DNA of 64,000 nt from Brasilonema angustatum HA4187-MV1 (GTDB lineage Bacteria > Cyanobacteriota > Cyanobacteriia > Cyanobacteriales > Nostocaceae): contig JAHHGV010000012.1 of the NCBI GenBank assembly GCA_019359695.1, forward strand, positions 109,110 through 173,109, given 5' to 3'. The notes under the pieces are model-generated. The model was not told the DNA's origin. It made no database searches and worked only from the letters and a program-made list of their open reading frames with translations. Numbering within the stretch: the first letter of the stretch is position 1; each line of letters opens with the position of its first letter. A program made the position numbers and the translations under genes. This document shows, piece by piece, positions 1 through 9,344 of this stretch.

Positions 1-70
1 ATGTTTATTAATAGTATCTAGTACTCTATCAAGGCAACTTTGAGGGGTAGAAAAAAAACCACAAAGACAA

Positions 71-112
71 GCCAGTGCGTTGGGCGGCTCCGCCGACTTG
101 AAGCACCTGGCG
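71..112. repeat. 42-bp imperfect palindromic interspersed repeat
   Basis: The unit starts GCCAGTGCG and ends CACCTGGCG, with a GGCTCCGCC core, so it can fold as an imperfect hairpin. The same unit with small changes occurs at 21177-21218 and 21383-21424, where it sits inside another repeat. It lies in the non-coding stretch upstream of the window's first gene. In this first 250 bp I see no coding region. Confidence 0.75.
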
Positions 113-250
113 TGCAAAGAGCGCAAAGGAAGAGGAAAAGAAGATGAATTTAAAAGTTGATAAACCAAGCATTGTTGGTTTGGCGGACTACTAAGATATA
201 AATCCAAAGAGCTTCATACAATTTTACAATCTATTTTTTAGGAATTGCTG

Positions 251-814
251 CTAGAAAACGACATCTTCGTAAAGCTGTGCGATCGTTCCTTCAAACTTAA
301 TACTGTGTAGTCGAAATGATTTATTTTCTGCTGTGTAAGATTGCAAAACCCACAGCCCTTCATCATTACGGCGGAAACACTCGACTCGCTGACGTTTGGT
401 GTTAATTAAAACATACTCTTGGAGACTTTCTAAAGTTTGGTAATCGGCGAATTTGTCTCCCCGGTCAAAGGCTTCAGTCGAGTCAGATAAAACTTCGACA
501 ATTAAACAGGGAAATTTTTTATACGCAGGAGTTTCTTGATCTCGTTGGTCGCAAGTCACCATCACATCGGGATAGTAATATCGATTTATAGATTCGATAC
601 GTGCTTTCATATCGGCGATGTAAACACGACAACCTGAGCCACGTACATGATTACGCAGGAGAGCAAATAGGTTACCCGCAATAGTAACATGGGAGTCAAG
701 CGCTCCAGCCATTGAGTAGATGTAGCCGTCGATATATTCATGTTTAATCTCGCTGTGTTCCTCCATTTGGAGGTATTCGTCGGGGGTGATATAGATTTCA
801 GGTGAAGCAACCAT
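251..814 (-). CDS. Uma2 family endonuclease (DUF820)
   Basis: This is a protein of about 187 residues of the Uma2/DUF820 family, which is very abundant in cyanobacteria and has a PD-(D/E)XK restriction-endonuclease fold of unknown biological role. Visible family features are the opening 'TPDEYLQMEE', 'KHEYIDGYIYSMAG', the acidic 'YYPDVMVTCD' strand and 'PCLIVEVLSDSTEAFDRGDKFADY', which supply the catalytic Asp, Glu and downstream residues. The open frame extends 28 codons further upstream, but the family normally begins just before 'SPEIYITPDEY', so I chose the ATG at 814. It stands alone; the next gene, glgA, is on the same strand with a hairpin between them. Family call is firm; cellular function is unknown. 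Confidence 0.85.
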   Translation of the reverse strand: MVASPEIYITPDEYLQMEEHSEIKHEYIDGYIYSMAGALDSHVTIAGNLFALLRNHVRGSGCRVYIADMKARIESINRYYYPDVMVTCDQRDQETPAYKKFPCLIVEVLSDSTEAFDRGDKFADYQTLESLQEYVLINTKRQRVECFRRNDEGLWVLQSYTAENKSFRLHSIKFEGTIAQLYEDVVF

Positions 815-885
815 ATTTAACACCTCAAGTGGGAAGTACCCATTAGTATAGTAATCCCATTTAATTCGTGATAATTGAAAGCCAC

Positions 886-919
886 AGATCCCCGACAACT
901 CTTACGAAGTCGGGGATCT
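886..919. repeat. Palindromic repeat (AGATCCCCGAC / GTCGGGGATCT)
   Basis: Perfect 11-bp arms enclose a 12-base loop. A second copy with the same loop in opposite orientation lies at 10894-10921. It may act as a bidirectional terminator or REP-like element between glgA and the Uma2 gene. Confidence 0.7.
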
Positions 920-978
920 TGTTTATCACAAATGATTTAGGATCGCTATATCATCCTTCGCAGTAGCAGACTAAGCCA

Positions 979-2457
979 CTACCATTTGTGTCGGATATGG
1001 TCGTAAATCTTTACATATTCTTCTCCTGGATGATTCCAAGAGTAGTCATACTCCATACCCGCAAGGGCAAGTTTGCGGAACTCTTCTGGATTGTTGTACC
1101 ACAACTTCAAAGGACGTTCCAACGAAAATTCAAGCGCATGATAATCTGACTGGTAGAACACATATCCATTGCGTTCTTCTGGTGGTTTGGTTTGGTCGTA
1201 GTCTTTATCAAACACAGTATTAACTAGTCCACCGACTCCGCGAACTATAGGTACAGTACCGTACTTCAAGCCAATCATTTGAGTGAGTCCACAAGGTTCA
1301 TAATTACTGGGGACAATAATCATATCTGCCCCAGCATAAATGAGGTGGGATAATTCTTCGTTAAAGCCAAGTTCTAAATGAACATCAGGATTATTGTTCA
1401 AAAAGTCTTTTTCATGGCGGAAATGATTATTAATGCTTGACTCTGTTGCTGAACCCAACAACACAAATTGTGCTCCATTGTGGAGAGCGTAATAAATTGC
1501 GTGATGGACAAGATGAACGCCTTTTTGCTCATCTAAACGACCAATGTAGGAAATGATTGGCTTCTCAACATCCTGCAATAACAGCCGCTCTCGTAAAGCT
1601 TTTTTATTCTTGGCTTTTTCTTCAAAATTGTCTTTGGTGTAGTGAGAGGGAATGTATCGGTCTGTTTCAGGATTCCAAAAATCATGATCAATGCCGTTTA
1701 GTACACCAGTGAATCTATCTTGGTGTAGATGCAAGGTGTGACCTAATCCATAGCCAATGTCAGTGTAACGAGCTTCCCAAGCATGATGTGGTGAAACTGT
1801 GGTCACAGCATTGGAATAAACAATGCCCCCTTTCATAAAGTTCAGGGCAAAGGGATTGAAGTTATCCTGGAGCTTATCAGACTGGAAGTAGTAAGACTCT
1901 TGGTTTAAACCTGTTGCCCAAAGAGTTTCAACTCCAGCAGATCCCTGATGCTTGAAGTTGTGGATAGTGTAGCAAACCCGTTGGTACTCCATCCCATAAT
2001 ATTTGTACATTTCATACAGCATCACAGGAATTAAGCCCGTCTGCCAGTCATGACAATGGATAACATCAGGTTGCTTGTTGCTTTGAAGCAGAAATTCCAA
2101 AGCGGCTTTGCTGAAGAACGCAAAGCGCATATTGTCATCGTTAGATCCGTAATAGCAGCCGCGATTGAAGAAATTATCCCCAGAGTGGGGTTCAATAAAG
2201 AAACACAGCCGCCCGTGTACCCAGCCACAATAAACTGAACAGTGAATTGCACCGCCGTACCAAGGTACCCACAAGTTCGTGAAGGCGTCATGGAGTCCCC
2301 AAATGTGGTCATAACGCATGCAATCGTACTTCGGCAGAATGAGTTCGACGCAATGTCCCCGGTTTTCTAGTTCCCTGCTGAGTCCGTAAACAACATCGCC
2401 TAAACCTCCAGCTTTGATAACAGGAGCGCACTCCGAGGCAATTTGTACGATGTACAT
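979..2457 (-). CDS. glgA: Glycogen (starch) synthase, GT5 family
   Basis: The enzyme transfers glucose from ADP-glucose to the non-reducing end of glycogen in the cytoplasm. The 492-residue length is typical. The N-terminal Rossmann domain opens with the sugar-nucleotide motif KAGGLGDV (residues 15-22). The C-terminal GT-B domain carries 'ISYIGRLDEQKG' and the catalytic 'PSNYEPCGLTQMIGLKYGT' block with the conserved Glu. Cyanobacteria often have two GlgA paralogs; the sequence suggests the second (GlgA2-like) type, but this is not certain. It lies downstream of a sugar ABC importer on the same strand, 556 bp away and separated by repeats, so co-transcription is unlikely. Confidence 0.92.
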   Translation of the reverse strand: MYIVQIASECAPVIKAGGLGDVVYGLSRELENRGHCVELILPKYDCMRYDHIWGLHDAFTNLWVPWYGGAIHCSVYCGWVHGRLCFFIEPHSGDNFFNRGCYYGSNDDNMRFAFFSKAALEFLLQSNKQPDVIHCHDWQTGLIPVMLYEMYKYYGMEYQRVCYTIHNFKHQGSAGVETLWATGLNQESYYFQSDKLQDNFNPFALNFMKGGIVYSNAVTTVSPHHAWEARYTDIGYGLGHTLHLHQDRFTGVLNGIDHDFWNPETDRYIPSHYTKDNFEEKAKNKKALRERLLLQDVEKPIISYIGRLDEQKGVHLVHHAIYYALHNGAQFVLLGSATESSINNHFRHEKDFLNNNPDVHLELGFNEELSHLIYAGADMIIVPSNYEPCGLTQMIGLKYGTVPIVRGVGGLVNTVFDKDYDQTKPPEERNGYVFYQSDYHALEFSLERPLKLWYNNPEEFRKLALAGMEYDYSWNHPGEEYVKIYDHIRHKW

Positions 2458-2639
2458 CTCTCTCCTCGCTTAACAAAAATTTACTTTTATTATCCTTTCG
2501 ATCATGACACAAAAGATGTATCCATTGGCAAGTCACTTACCCAGTCATTAGGTACAAATCTGAAAAAATGACATGATTTGTATTATTTGTTAGGAAATAT
2601 TTTTGACAAGGGAGGAAACAGGGAATAGGGAACGCTTAA

Positions 2640-2712
2640 CAGTGAACAGTTATCAGTTACCAGTTACCAGTGAACAATTGATCACTGTTAACTGATAACT
2701 GATAACTGATAA
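2640..2712. repeat. Short tandemly repeated heptamers (CAGTTAT/AACTGAT type)
   Basis: This is a run of 7-bp units of the cagttat/cagttac class followed by the complementary gataact class, so the block can fold on itself. It is a typical cyanobacterial STRR. Similar blocks occur near 12858 and 49115. Together with the element at 2724-2873 it fills most of the 556-bp gap between glgA and the ABC transporter; no gene is visible there. Confidence 0.8.
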
Positions 2713-2723
2713 AAGTGTACCTA

Positions 2724-2873
2724 CTGGAGTTTAGACTAGTTCCCGGTGCGAAACTCAGAAGGCTGATTCTATCAAGCATAAAAACCAAGGTTTTGGTTCC
2801 TGGAAACATCTTAAATTCGTACCCTTATTTTTTGGAAATTTAGTTTTGCACCGGGAACTAGTCTAAACTCCAG
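2724..2873. mobile_element. MITE with 32-bp terminal inverted repeats, TA-flanked
   Basis: The left arm (2724-2755, starting CTGGAGTTTAGACTAG) and the right arm (2842-2873) are inverted repeats of about 32 bp with one mismatch. Both ends are flanked by TA (2722-2723 and 2874-2875), as expected for a TA target-site duplication of an IS630/Tc1-type transposase. The 150-bp element has no coding potential, so it would be mobilised in trans. A 15-bp fragment of the terminus recurs at 60037-60051. Confidence 0.8.
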
Positions 2874-3013
2874 TACCTAGCTTCGCAAAAATCTTTGGAG
2901 GAGTCCTATACCAAGTTCGCTTAATCGCTACCTTGTATTTTGGGGTAGACTAATGGGAATTATTTTAGATAAGTTGCACTTTTTTCTTTGCATTCTTGGG
3001 AATATTCCTACTT

Positions 3014-4087
3014 TTACTTGAGTGCATCACCTGATTTCACATCAAACCAGTGGATATTCTGGGGCGGCAAAGCTAATCTAATTTCTTCATTATTCCATTT
3101 TTGCTCTGGGGGTAACAATGCACGTATGGTCAACGGTTCTGTTTCAGCAGTTGCAACACGCACACTGACCAAGTTATGCATACCCAAGTTTTCCACCAGA
3201 TACACTTGTCCTTGGATAATCTGTGTATCATCGGGTTGTGCAATGCGGACGTGTTCTGGACGAATACCTAAGATAATTTCTGGTGGAACTGTTGGTATAT
3301 CTGGCAAAAGTATGTTTGCATCACCTAAGATTGCTGAACGTCCCTTACAAGGTAGCGTGAGCAAATTCATTTGCGGACTGCCAACAAATCCAGCTACAAA
3401 TAAATTAGCTGGTTGGTTATAAATGCGTTCTGGTGGGTCGAGTTGCTGAATCAGTCCGTCGTTGAGGACAGCGACTTTTGTTGAAAGCGTCATTGCTTCT
3501 GTTTGGTCGTGAGTCACGTAGACTACTGGGGCTTTTTGGGCCGCAAATATTTGTTTTATATCTGCGCGGACTCGTTCCCGCAGGAGTGCATCTAGGTTAC
3601 TGAGTGGTTCATCCAGCAAGTAAACTTGGGCGCGACGCACTAAGGCCCGACCGACGGCGACTCGCTGTCTTTGTCCCCCGGATAATTGACCAGGTTTACG
3701 CTGTAATAATTCTTCTAATCCCAAAAGTTTTGAAACTTCCGTGACTCGCTGTTGAATTTCAGTGCGAGGAGTTTTTTTCAGCTTTAGTCCAGAAGCTAGA
3801 TTTTCGTACACGGACATATGGGGATAAAGGGCATAGCTTTGAAACACCATCGCCATATTGCGATCGCCTGGTTGCTTAAATGTAATATCCTCATCCCCAA
3901 GAAATATCCGACCACGAGTCGGTTCCTCCAACCCTGCAATCATTCGCAGTGTTGTAGACTTACCGCAGCCACTCGGACCAAGTAAAGTCAGAAATTCATT
4001 GTCATCTACAGTTAAACTCACATCTTTAACTGGAATGACTTTGGAAGTATAAGTCTTATTTAAGTTTTGTAGTTCCAGTTTCGCCAT
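3014..4087 (-). CDS. Sugar ABC transporter ATP-binding protein (MalK/UgpC type)
   Basis: This ATPase energises carbohydrate uptake on the cytoplasmic face of the membrane. Walker A is GPSGCGKST (37-45), followed by the signature LSGGQRQRVAVGRAL, Walker B 'VYLLDEPLSNLD' and the switch His in 'YVTHDQTEAM'. The C-terminal third has the TOBE/OB regulatory domain typical of MalK ('GIRPEHVRI', 'ENLGMHNLVSVRV'). The 357-residue length fits. It is the last gene of an operon-like row (binding protein, permease, permease, ATPase) on the minus strand. Substrate is not readable: trehalose, sucrose, maltose or glucosylglycerol are all possible. Confidence 0.9.
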   Translation of the reverse strand: MAKLELQNLNKTYTSKVIPVKDVSLTVDDNEFLTLLGPSGCGKSTTLRMIAGLEEPTRGRIFLGDEDITFKQPGDRNMAMVFQSYALYPHMSVYENLASGLKLKKTPRTEIQQRVTEVSKLLGLEELLQRKPGQLSGGQRQRVAVGRALVRRAQVYLLDEPLSNLDALLRERVRADIKQIFAAQKAPVVYVTHDQTEAMTLSTKVAVLNDGLIQQLDPPERIYNQPANLFVAGFVGSPQMNLLTLPCKGRSAILGDANILLPDIPTVPPEIILGIRPEHVRIAQPDDTQIIQGQVYLVENLGMHNLVSVRVATAETEPLTIRALLPPEQKWNNEEIRLALPPQNIHWFDVKSGDALK

Positions 4088-4269
4088 AATGATTTATCTT
4101 TTGATTATTTGTTGATTATAGGAATCCGGTTTGATTTGGTGAATTGACAAAGTAGAGGTAGGGAACAGGGAACGCTTAACAGGGAACGCTTAACAGGGAA
4201 CACCCGAATGCTTAACATAAACTCTACTGAATTCCGTTCAAAATCAAATAGGAATCCTATATCTGTTAA

Positions 4270-5154
4270 TTATCCCTTAACAGCACCAGCGGTCAAACCT
4301 TGAATAATCTTGCGCTGAAAGAACAAAACCAGTAAAACTAAGGGTAATGTTCCAATGACGGTTGCTGCAGCAATCGGACCATAGGGAATTTCAAAAACTG
4401 TAGCACCACCTAATTGTGCTGCTGCAACAGGAATTGTTTTCATCTCTTCACGGGTAATAAACGTGAGAGCAAAGATAAACTCATTCCAGGCAAAAATAAA
4501 TGTTAGAATTCCCGTCGTTACCAAAGCAGGAAGTGTCATAGGTATTAATATTTGTATTAACATTTGCAAAGTGTTATAGCCATCCACTCTTGCAGAATCT
4601 TCTAAGTCTTTTGGTAACTGCTCAAAAAAGCTACGTAACACTAAAATTGTTAATGGTAAGTTGATAGCAGTGTAGGGAATAATCAAGGCTAAATAGTTGT
4701 TCCCTAGATGTAACTTTTGGATAATTTCCAAAAGTCCCAAGAATAATAAAATTCCTGGAAACAAAGTCACAATCAGAATACCTGCAAGGATAACTCTGCC
4801 ACCCCAAGGACGCAACCGTGCTAAAGCGTAAGCAGCAGGCGCACCCAGAACTAAAGACAAAACCGTAGAAACAACTGAGACAAAGGCACTATTTAATATG
4901 TAGCGCACAAACGGACGACGAGTGAATAATTCCGTGTAGTGATTGAGAGTGATTCGAGAGGGAAAATAAATGGTAGGAACTTTTGAAATATCTTGATTCA
5001 CTTTGAATGAAGTTAGTACTTGCCACATTGCTGGTGCTAAGCAGAAAACGACTACTAGGGCAACTACTATCCAAAGCAAAATGTTTTCCCAAGATTTTTT
5101 TACTTTTGTTTTTTTTGTGGTTTTGGTAGTTAAAGTTTCCTGATGAACAGTCAT
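4270..5154 (-). CDS. Sugar ABC transporter permease, MalG type
   Basis: This inner-membrane subunit has about six hydrophobic helices. The EAA-loop that contacts the ATPase is visible ('EDSARVDGYNTLQML', followed by an ILIPM-type helix). The Lys-rich N-terminus followed by 'NILLWIVVALVVVFCLAP' gives the first helix. The 294 residues and the C-terminal 'ALTFITREEMKTIPVAAAQL' match CUT1-family permeases. It is separated from the ATPase gene by 182 bp containing repeats of the gggaacagggaacgcttaac type, and from the other permease by 71 bp. Confidence 0.9.
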   Translation of the reverse strand: MTVHQETLTTKTTKKTKVKKSWENILLWIVVALVVVFCLAPAMWQVLTSFKVNQDISKVPTIYFPSRITLNHYTELFTRRPFVRYILNSAFVSVVSTVLSLVLGAPAAYALARLRPWGGRVILAGILIVTLFPGILLFLGLLEIIQKLHLGNNYLALIIPYTAINLPLTILVLRSFFEQLPKDLEDSARVDGYNTLQMLIQILIPMTLPALVTTGILTFIFAWNEFIFALTFITREEMKTIPVAAAQLGGATVFEIPYGPIAAATVIGTLPLVLLVLFFQRKIIQGLTAGAVKG

Positions 5155-5225
5155 AGAGATTTTCTATTTGAGTTTGTCATTTATATTTTTAACACCAAGC
5201 AGTTATCAGTTATCAAGTAACTGAT

Positions 5226-6128
5226 TTAAAAGGTATTGACACGAGATTTTTTGAGCAAAAAACTAGCAATAATTACCGCTGCAACTAGTAACAGGAACGT
5301 ACAAACAACCAAAGCTGCTCCGTATCCAAAATCTAAGTAGCGCATGATGGTAGAATAAATATACAGCGACACCACTTCCGTTGCACCACCTGGACCACCC
5401 CCAGTCATTACAGCAATCAAGTCATAAACTCCAAAAGCTTGAGCAAACCGAAACAATGTGGCGATGAGGATTTGCGGTATCAACAAAGGCAGAGTAATTT
5501 GATAGAAGCTTTGCCAACGTGTTGCACCGTCAATTGCATGAGCTTCGTATAAGTCGGGTGAAATCGACTGCAAACCAGCTAATAACAAGATACTGATAAA
5601 CGGAGTCGTTTTCCAGACATCTCCAATTATCACGGCTATCATTGCCAATGTCGGGTCTCCTAACCAGTTAATTCCACTTTTAATCAAGCCTAGCCGCATT
5701 AAAATATCGTTGACAACTCCAAACTGATCATTGAAAATCCAAGCCCAAGCAAGACCAATAAGAGCAGTAGGTAAAGCCCAAGGTAGGATAGCAATTGTAC
5801 GCACCACACCCCTGCCAAAAAACTGCCTGTTCAACACTAAAGCTATACCTAATCCCAACAGTAGCTCTAGCAACACTGTTGCAAAAGTAAATACTGTTGT
5901 CGTCCCGAAAGTCTGCCAAAAACGACCATCCCCCGACATCCGTACATAATTGCTAAAACCAGAAAAGACGGGTTGCAGATTTGTTGCTAAATTTTGGGTA
6001 AAGAAACTTAACCAAAAAGCACGAACTATTGGATATCCAAAGACAAACAACAGTAACAGCAACCCAGGTACCAAGAAAATCCACGCTGTTCGTTGTTCTC
6101 GACTTCTGATCGTTTGTAGATTAGTCAT
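5226..6128 (-). CDS. Sugar ABC transporter permease, MalF type
   Basis: This 300-residue integral membrane protein begins with 'WIFLVPGLLLLLFVFGYPIVRAF' and has the permease EAA motif 'YEAHAIDGATRWQSFYQITLP'. It forms the heterodimeric channel with the neighbouring MalG-type subunit. The gene lies 40 bp downstream of the binding-protein gene. The conserved 'VMTGGGPGGATEVVSLYIY' stretch is diagnostic for CUT1 permeases. Confidence 0.9.
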   Translation of the reverse strand: MTNLQTIRSREQRTAWIFLVPGLLLLLFVFGYPIVRAFWLSFFTQNLATNLQPVFSGFSNYVRMSGDGRFWQTFGTTTVFTFATVLLELLLGLGIALVLNRQFFGRGVVRTIAILPWALPTALIGLAWAWIFNDQFGVVNDILMRLGLIKSGINWLGDPTLAMIAVIIGDVWKTTPFISILLLAGLQSISPDLYEAHAIDGATRWQSFYQITLPLLIPQILIATLFRFAQAFGVYDLIAVMTGGGPGGATEVVSLYIYSTIMRYLDFGYGAALVVCTFLLLVAAVIIASFLLKKSRVNTF

Positions 6129-6168
6129 TAGTTATTGTATAAGCCTGGTATACAAAGTTTCTCATCAA

Positions 6169-7482
6169 TTAGCCTTTAGCTTTTAGTAGTTGCCTAGTTT
6201 CACTAGCCGCAGCTTGCATTGCGAACTCAGGAGTCATGCGATTTGTGAGTGCTGCACTCAGGTAACGTTGCAAAATATCTGATGCTTGAGCATATTGAGC
6301 AATGGGTGGACGTAAAACGGCTTTATCAGCTATTTTAAGTAACTCAGGATAATAGGGGTATTTACTAACAATTTGTGGATCTATAAACAGAGAACGTCGG
6401 CTTGGTACAAAACCCGCTTTCAAAATAAACTGGCGCTGTGCTTCTTCGCTGGTAAAAAATTGAATTGCTTTCCAAGCTTCTTTAGGATGTTTTGATAATT
6501 TAGCAATTCCCAGACCCCAACCACCTAAACATCCTCCTCCACTGTTTCCAGGGGTAGCAACCATTGGTTTAATGCCAATTTTACCTTTGAGAGGAGAATC
6601 TTGAGCATTTGCTAATGGCCAAACATAAGGCCAACTGCGTAAAAATGCTGCTTGACCACTTTGAAATATGCGTCTGGTATCTTCTTCGATATATGTTGTT
6701 ACTCCAGACGGAGAAATTCCTTCTTGAATCGTGTCTTTGAGAAAGGCGATCGCTTTTACTGTCTCTGGTTTATCTAGCCCCACTTCTAAAGTATCAGGCT
6801 TCACCCAAAATCCACCAAAACCTTGCAAAACTTCCACAAACATAGCAGCTGAACCTTCATACTGGCGACCTTGCCAAAGGTAACCCCAATTAACTTTTTG
6901 TTGTTCTTTTAAGGACTTAGAAATTTTCACTACGTCTGCGAATGTTTCTGGTGGTTTAAAACCTGCTTGTTTGAGCAAGTCTTCGCGGTAGTAGAAGACT
7001 CCAGCATCGCTTCGCACAGGAATTCTGTAGAGTTTACCTTCGTAACGTCCGCCTTCTACATCTTTGGGTGAGAATGCTGCTAATTCTGTTTTTGTGAGGC
7101 GATCGCTCAAATCTAATAACCATCCAGCCGCTGCAAATTTGGGTGTCCAAATAACATCCATATTAACCAAATCATAAGGAGAATCTCCCAAAATAAATGC
7201 TGAGGTATAAAGGTCTTCTAGTAAATTCGTCGAATTGGGACCTTCAACAATATTAATACGAATACCTGGGTTTTTTTCTTCAAAATCTTTGACGATACCT
7301 AGCTTCCAAGGTTGAGCATCAGGAGCAGTCATCAGCATATTTAGGACAACTGGTTCCTGCGGTATGGCTTTTGGAACGGAAAGCAAGATGATGCCCAGTA
7401 GAACAGCAAATAATATTCCTGTGCGCCATTTGAGTTTTCGTAATTTTTTCAGCTTTTGTTTTATTTTTTGGATTTTAGACAT
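6169..7482 (-). CDS. Sugar ABC transporter substrate-binding protein
   Basis: This is an extracytoplasmic solute-binding protein of family 1, about 437 residues. The N-terminus is basic (KIQKIKQKLKKLRKLK) and is followed by one hydrophobic helix 'ILFAVLLGIILLSV' with no clear lipobox Cys, so it is a signal peptide or membrane anchor. Family blocks include 'YDLVNMDVIWTPKFAAAGWLLDLSD', 'GKLYRIPVRSDAGVFYYREDLL' and 'GGGCLGGWGLGIAKLSKHPKEAWKAI'. The ATG at 7482 is preferred to the TTG three codons upstream. As first gene of the row it probably carries the operon promoter. Binding proteins of this shape transport trehalose, maltose or glucosylglycerol in cyanobacteria; which one cannot be told here. 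Confidence 0.88.
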   Translation of the reverse strand: MSKIQKIKQKLKKLRKLKWRTGILFAVLLGIILLSVPKAIPQEPVVLNMLMTAPDAQPWKLGIVKDFEEKNPGIRINIVEGPNSTNLLEDLYTSAFILGDSPYDLVNMDVIWTPKFAAAGWLLDLSDRLTKTELAAFSPKDVEGGRYEGKLYRIPVRSDAGVFYYREDLLKQAGFKPPETFADVVKISKSLKEQQKVNWGYLWQGRQYEGSAAMFVEVLQGFGGFWVKPDTLEVGLDKPETVKAIAFLKDTIQEGISPSGVTTYIEEDTRRIFQSGQAAFLRSWPYVWPLANAQDSPLKGKIGIKPMVATPGNSGGGCLGGWGLGIAKLSKHPKEAWKAIQFFTSEEAQRQFILKAGFVPSRRSLFIDPQIVSKYPYYPELLKIADKAVLRPPIAQYAQASDILQRYLSAALTNRMTPEFAMQAAASETRQLLKAKG

Positions 7483-7644
7483 TTTTAGCAAAATATCTCT
7501 ATTCTAGGAAAAAATTTTTTAAAGGTTCTGACTGAAATATTCTACTCTAGGATTTGCGACTAGAAAATTTACTTAAATATTTTTTCGGAATGTATCACCG
7601 AGCTAAGGTAGATAATAAAGATCAGGCTTGTTGCATAATAGTTT

Positions 7645-8798
7645 ATGAAGCTCGACTTGCAGAAGTTTTACCTGGCTTGCAACCCAAGCAAGACCTTAGT
7701 TGTGAGCAATCCTCTCGATAGACAATATTATATTGATTTTGCCTCAGTGCGGGGTGGCAGGATAATTGAAGAATTAAAAGAAAATATTACATTTTTTTCG
7801 CCCGATGAGCCAACTTGTGAGCTATTCACGGGACATATCGGCTGCGGTAAGTCTACAGAACTGTTGCGGCTGAAAGCAGAATTAGAGGAAAAAGATTTTT
7901 TTGTCGTTTATTTCGAGTCCAGTCAAGACTTAGAATTGGGTGATGTGGATATTGCTGATATTATGCTGGCAATCGCCCGCCGAGTTAGCGAAAGTCTTGA
8001 AAGCATTGAAACACTGGAACTGGACGAACCTAAAGGGTTGAAAAGTTTACTTCACGGTATCACCAAACTCTTGCAAGCACAATTGGAAGTCTCGGCAGAA
8101 GCATCCATTCCGCTGGGTATTGGTAAAATTACAGCCAAAGCAAAAAGCAGTCCAGAACTCCGTAATAAGTTAAGAGAATATCTCGGACCTCGAACCAAAG
8201 GAATTTTAGACTCAATTAATGAGGAACTACTGCAACCTGCTGTTGAAAAACTCAAGCAACAGGGCAAAAAAGGACTTGTGGTTATCGTTGATAATCTTGA
8301 CCGTGTAGAGAATTCTCAAAAACCCTGGGGAAGACCACAACCAGAATATCTATTTGTAGATCGCGGAGAACAGTTACGTCAACTCAACTGCCATGTTGTC
8401 TATACTATGCCCCTTTCGTTGAGATATTCAAATGACATAGAAAGATTAACCCAGCGATTTATGGTCAATCCCAAGGTACTGCCAATGGTGCCTGTGCTGG
8501 AACGAGACGGTAGTGTTTTTCACCAGAAGGCGACTTCGTCATTAGTTATTGGTCATTAGTCATTAGTATGATTAAATACGAAAAATCATGTAGCGCAGCG
8601 GTTCCTCTTAGGAACTAAAACTACTAAGACTCGCGACTAAGGACTAATGAGTTCGATTTCCCCCCGGCTTTTTATGAAATTAAACGGAGTGAAAATTTCA
8701 TAGCCGGGGGATGAGTGAAGAAGGAATATATTTACTCAAACAAATGGTGCTAGCAAGAGCTTTTCCACATGTACCAGAAGGGTACCGTTTAGAGGATG
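7645..8798 (+). pseudogene. Broken P-loop NTPase
   Basis: An open frame (7645-8559) encodes a nucleotide-binding ATPase with Walker A GHIGCGKST at residues 63-71 and a Walker B-like 'GLVVIVDNLDRV'. The sequence is coherent to about residue 295 ('VLERDGSVFHQ') and then turns into non-family sequence made of ttagtcattag-type repeats and a hairpin (8670-8711). Family-like coding resumes at about 8712-8795 ('EEGIYLLKQMVLARAFPHVPEGYRL') and stops abruptly where an IS5 fragment begins. I therefore read one gene interrupted by a repeat insertion of about 180 bp and then truncated. The 304-residue product may still be made. Confidence 0.7.
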
Positions 8799-8990
8799 TC
8801 TGAGAAGTTTCTGATAGGTGATTTTGATCACGTAAGTTGCTTGAGCATTAAACGAATCATGGCAATATAAATGAATGTTTCTGTCGTCTGAGGTAAAATT
8901 TCATAATCTTTACTTAATCGTCGGCACCAATTAAACCAACCAAAAGTTCTCTCAACAAGCCAACGTTTAGGTAAAACTACAAAACCTTTC
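8797..8990 (-). mobile_element. IS5-family transposase 3' fragment
   Basis: On the minus strand 8990 to 8828 reads as the C-terminal end of a DDE transposase: '[20 protein letters not shown]' followed by '[20 protein letters not shown]' and a stop at 8828-8830. The Glu of the '[10 protein letters not shown]' block is the last catalytic residue of IS5-type transposases. Only about 54 codons remain, with no N-terminal part anywhere nearby, so it is inactive. It is wedged exactly between the P-loop NTPase remnant and a WD40 remnant. Confidence 0.8.
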
Positions 8991-9153
8991 TAGCAGTCAA
9001 GCTCTTATTGTTGCTGGCAATGATGGCAAGTTGGTTTTGAATTTGGGTTTAGATGATTTACTAAAACAAGGTTGCAACATAGCAGGTGATTATCTCAAGA
9101 ATAACCCGAACGTTGACAAGAGCGATCGCACTCTCTGCGACGACATCAAGTAA
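8989..9153 (+). pseudogene. C-terminal remnant of a WD40-repeat protein
   Basis: 54 codons reading 'ALIVAGNDGKLVLNLGLDDL' and then a Cys-containing 'GCNIAGDYLKNNPNV' tail ending 'SDRTLCDDIK' and a stop. This is the characteristic tail of long cyanobacterial WD40 proteins (often NTPase-WD40 fusions). No start codon or upstream blades are present; the 5' side is cut by the IS5 fragment. The P-loop NTPase upstream may have been part of the same gene or cluster before the rearrangement. From 9154 to 9344 I see no gene. Confidence 0.65.
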
Positions 9154-9344
9154 ACAACCCCAAAGTTAATCCACCACAGACGCGTTAACAAAAAATTCCC
9201 CCACAACTCTAAGCGACTTATACAGTCTTGAGAGATGTGGCGGAACAGCTAGGGATTTATTGAGGAACTATCACAATTAGAAAAAGCTTTTTAAGCCTCA
9301 GATTTAGTTTTCCCATCAGGAAGTTTCTCGTTAATCAACGGCTG

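Noticed and set aside
2050..2536. Short frames within and before glgA
   Set aside because: They lie antisense to or out-of-frame with glgA, with no domain or codon-use support.
8640..8715. gttcgatttcc resembling a tRNA T-arm
   Set aside because: It belongs to a repeat and hairpin; no acceptor, D or anticodon stem can be drawn.
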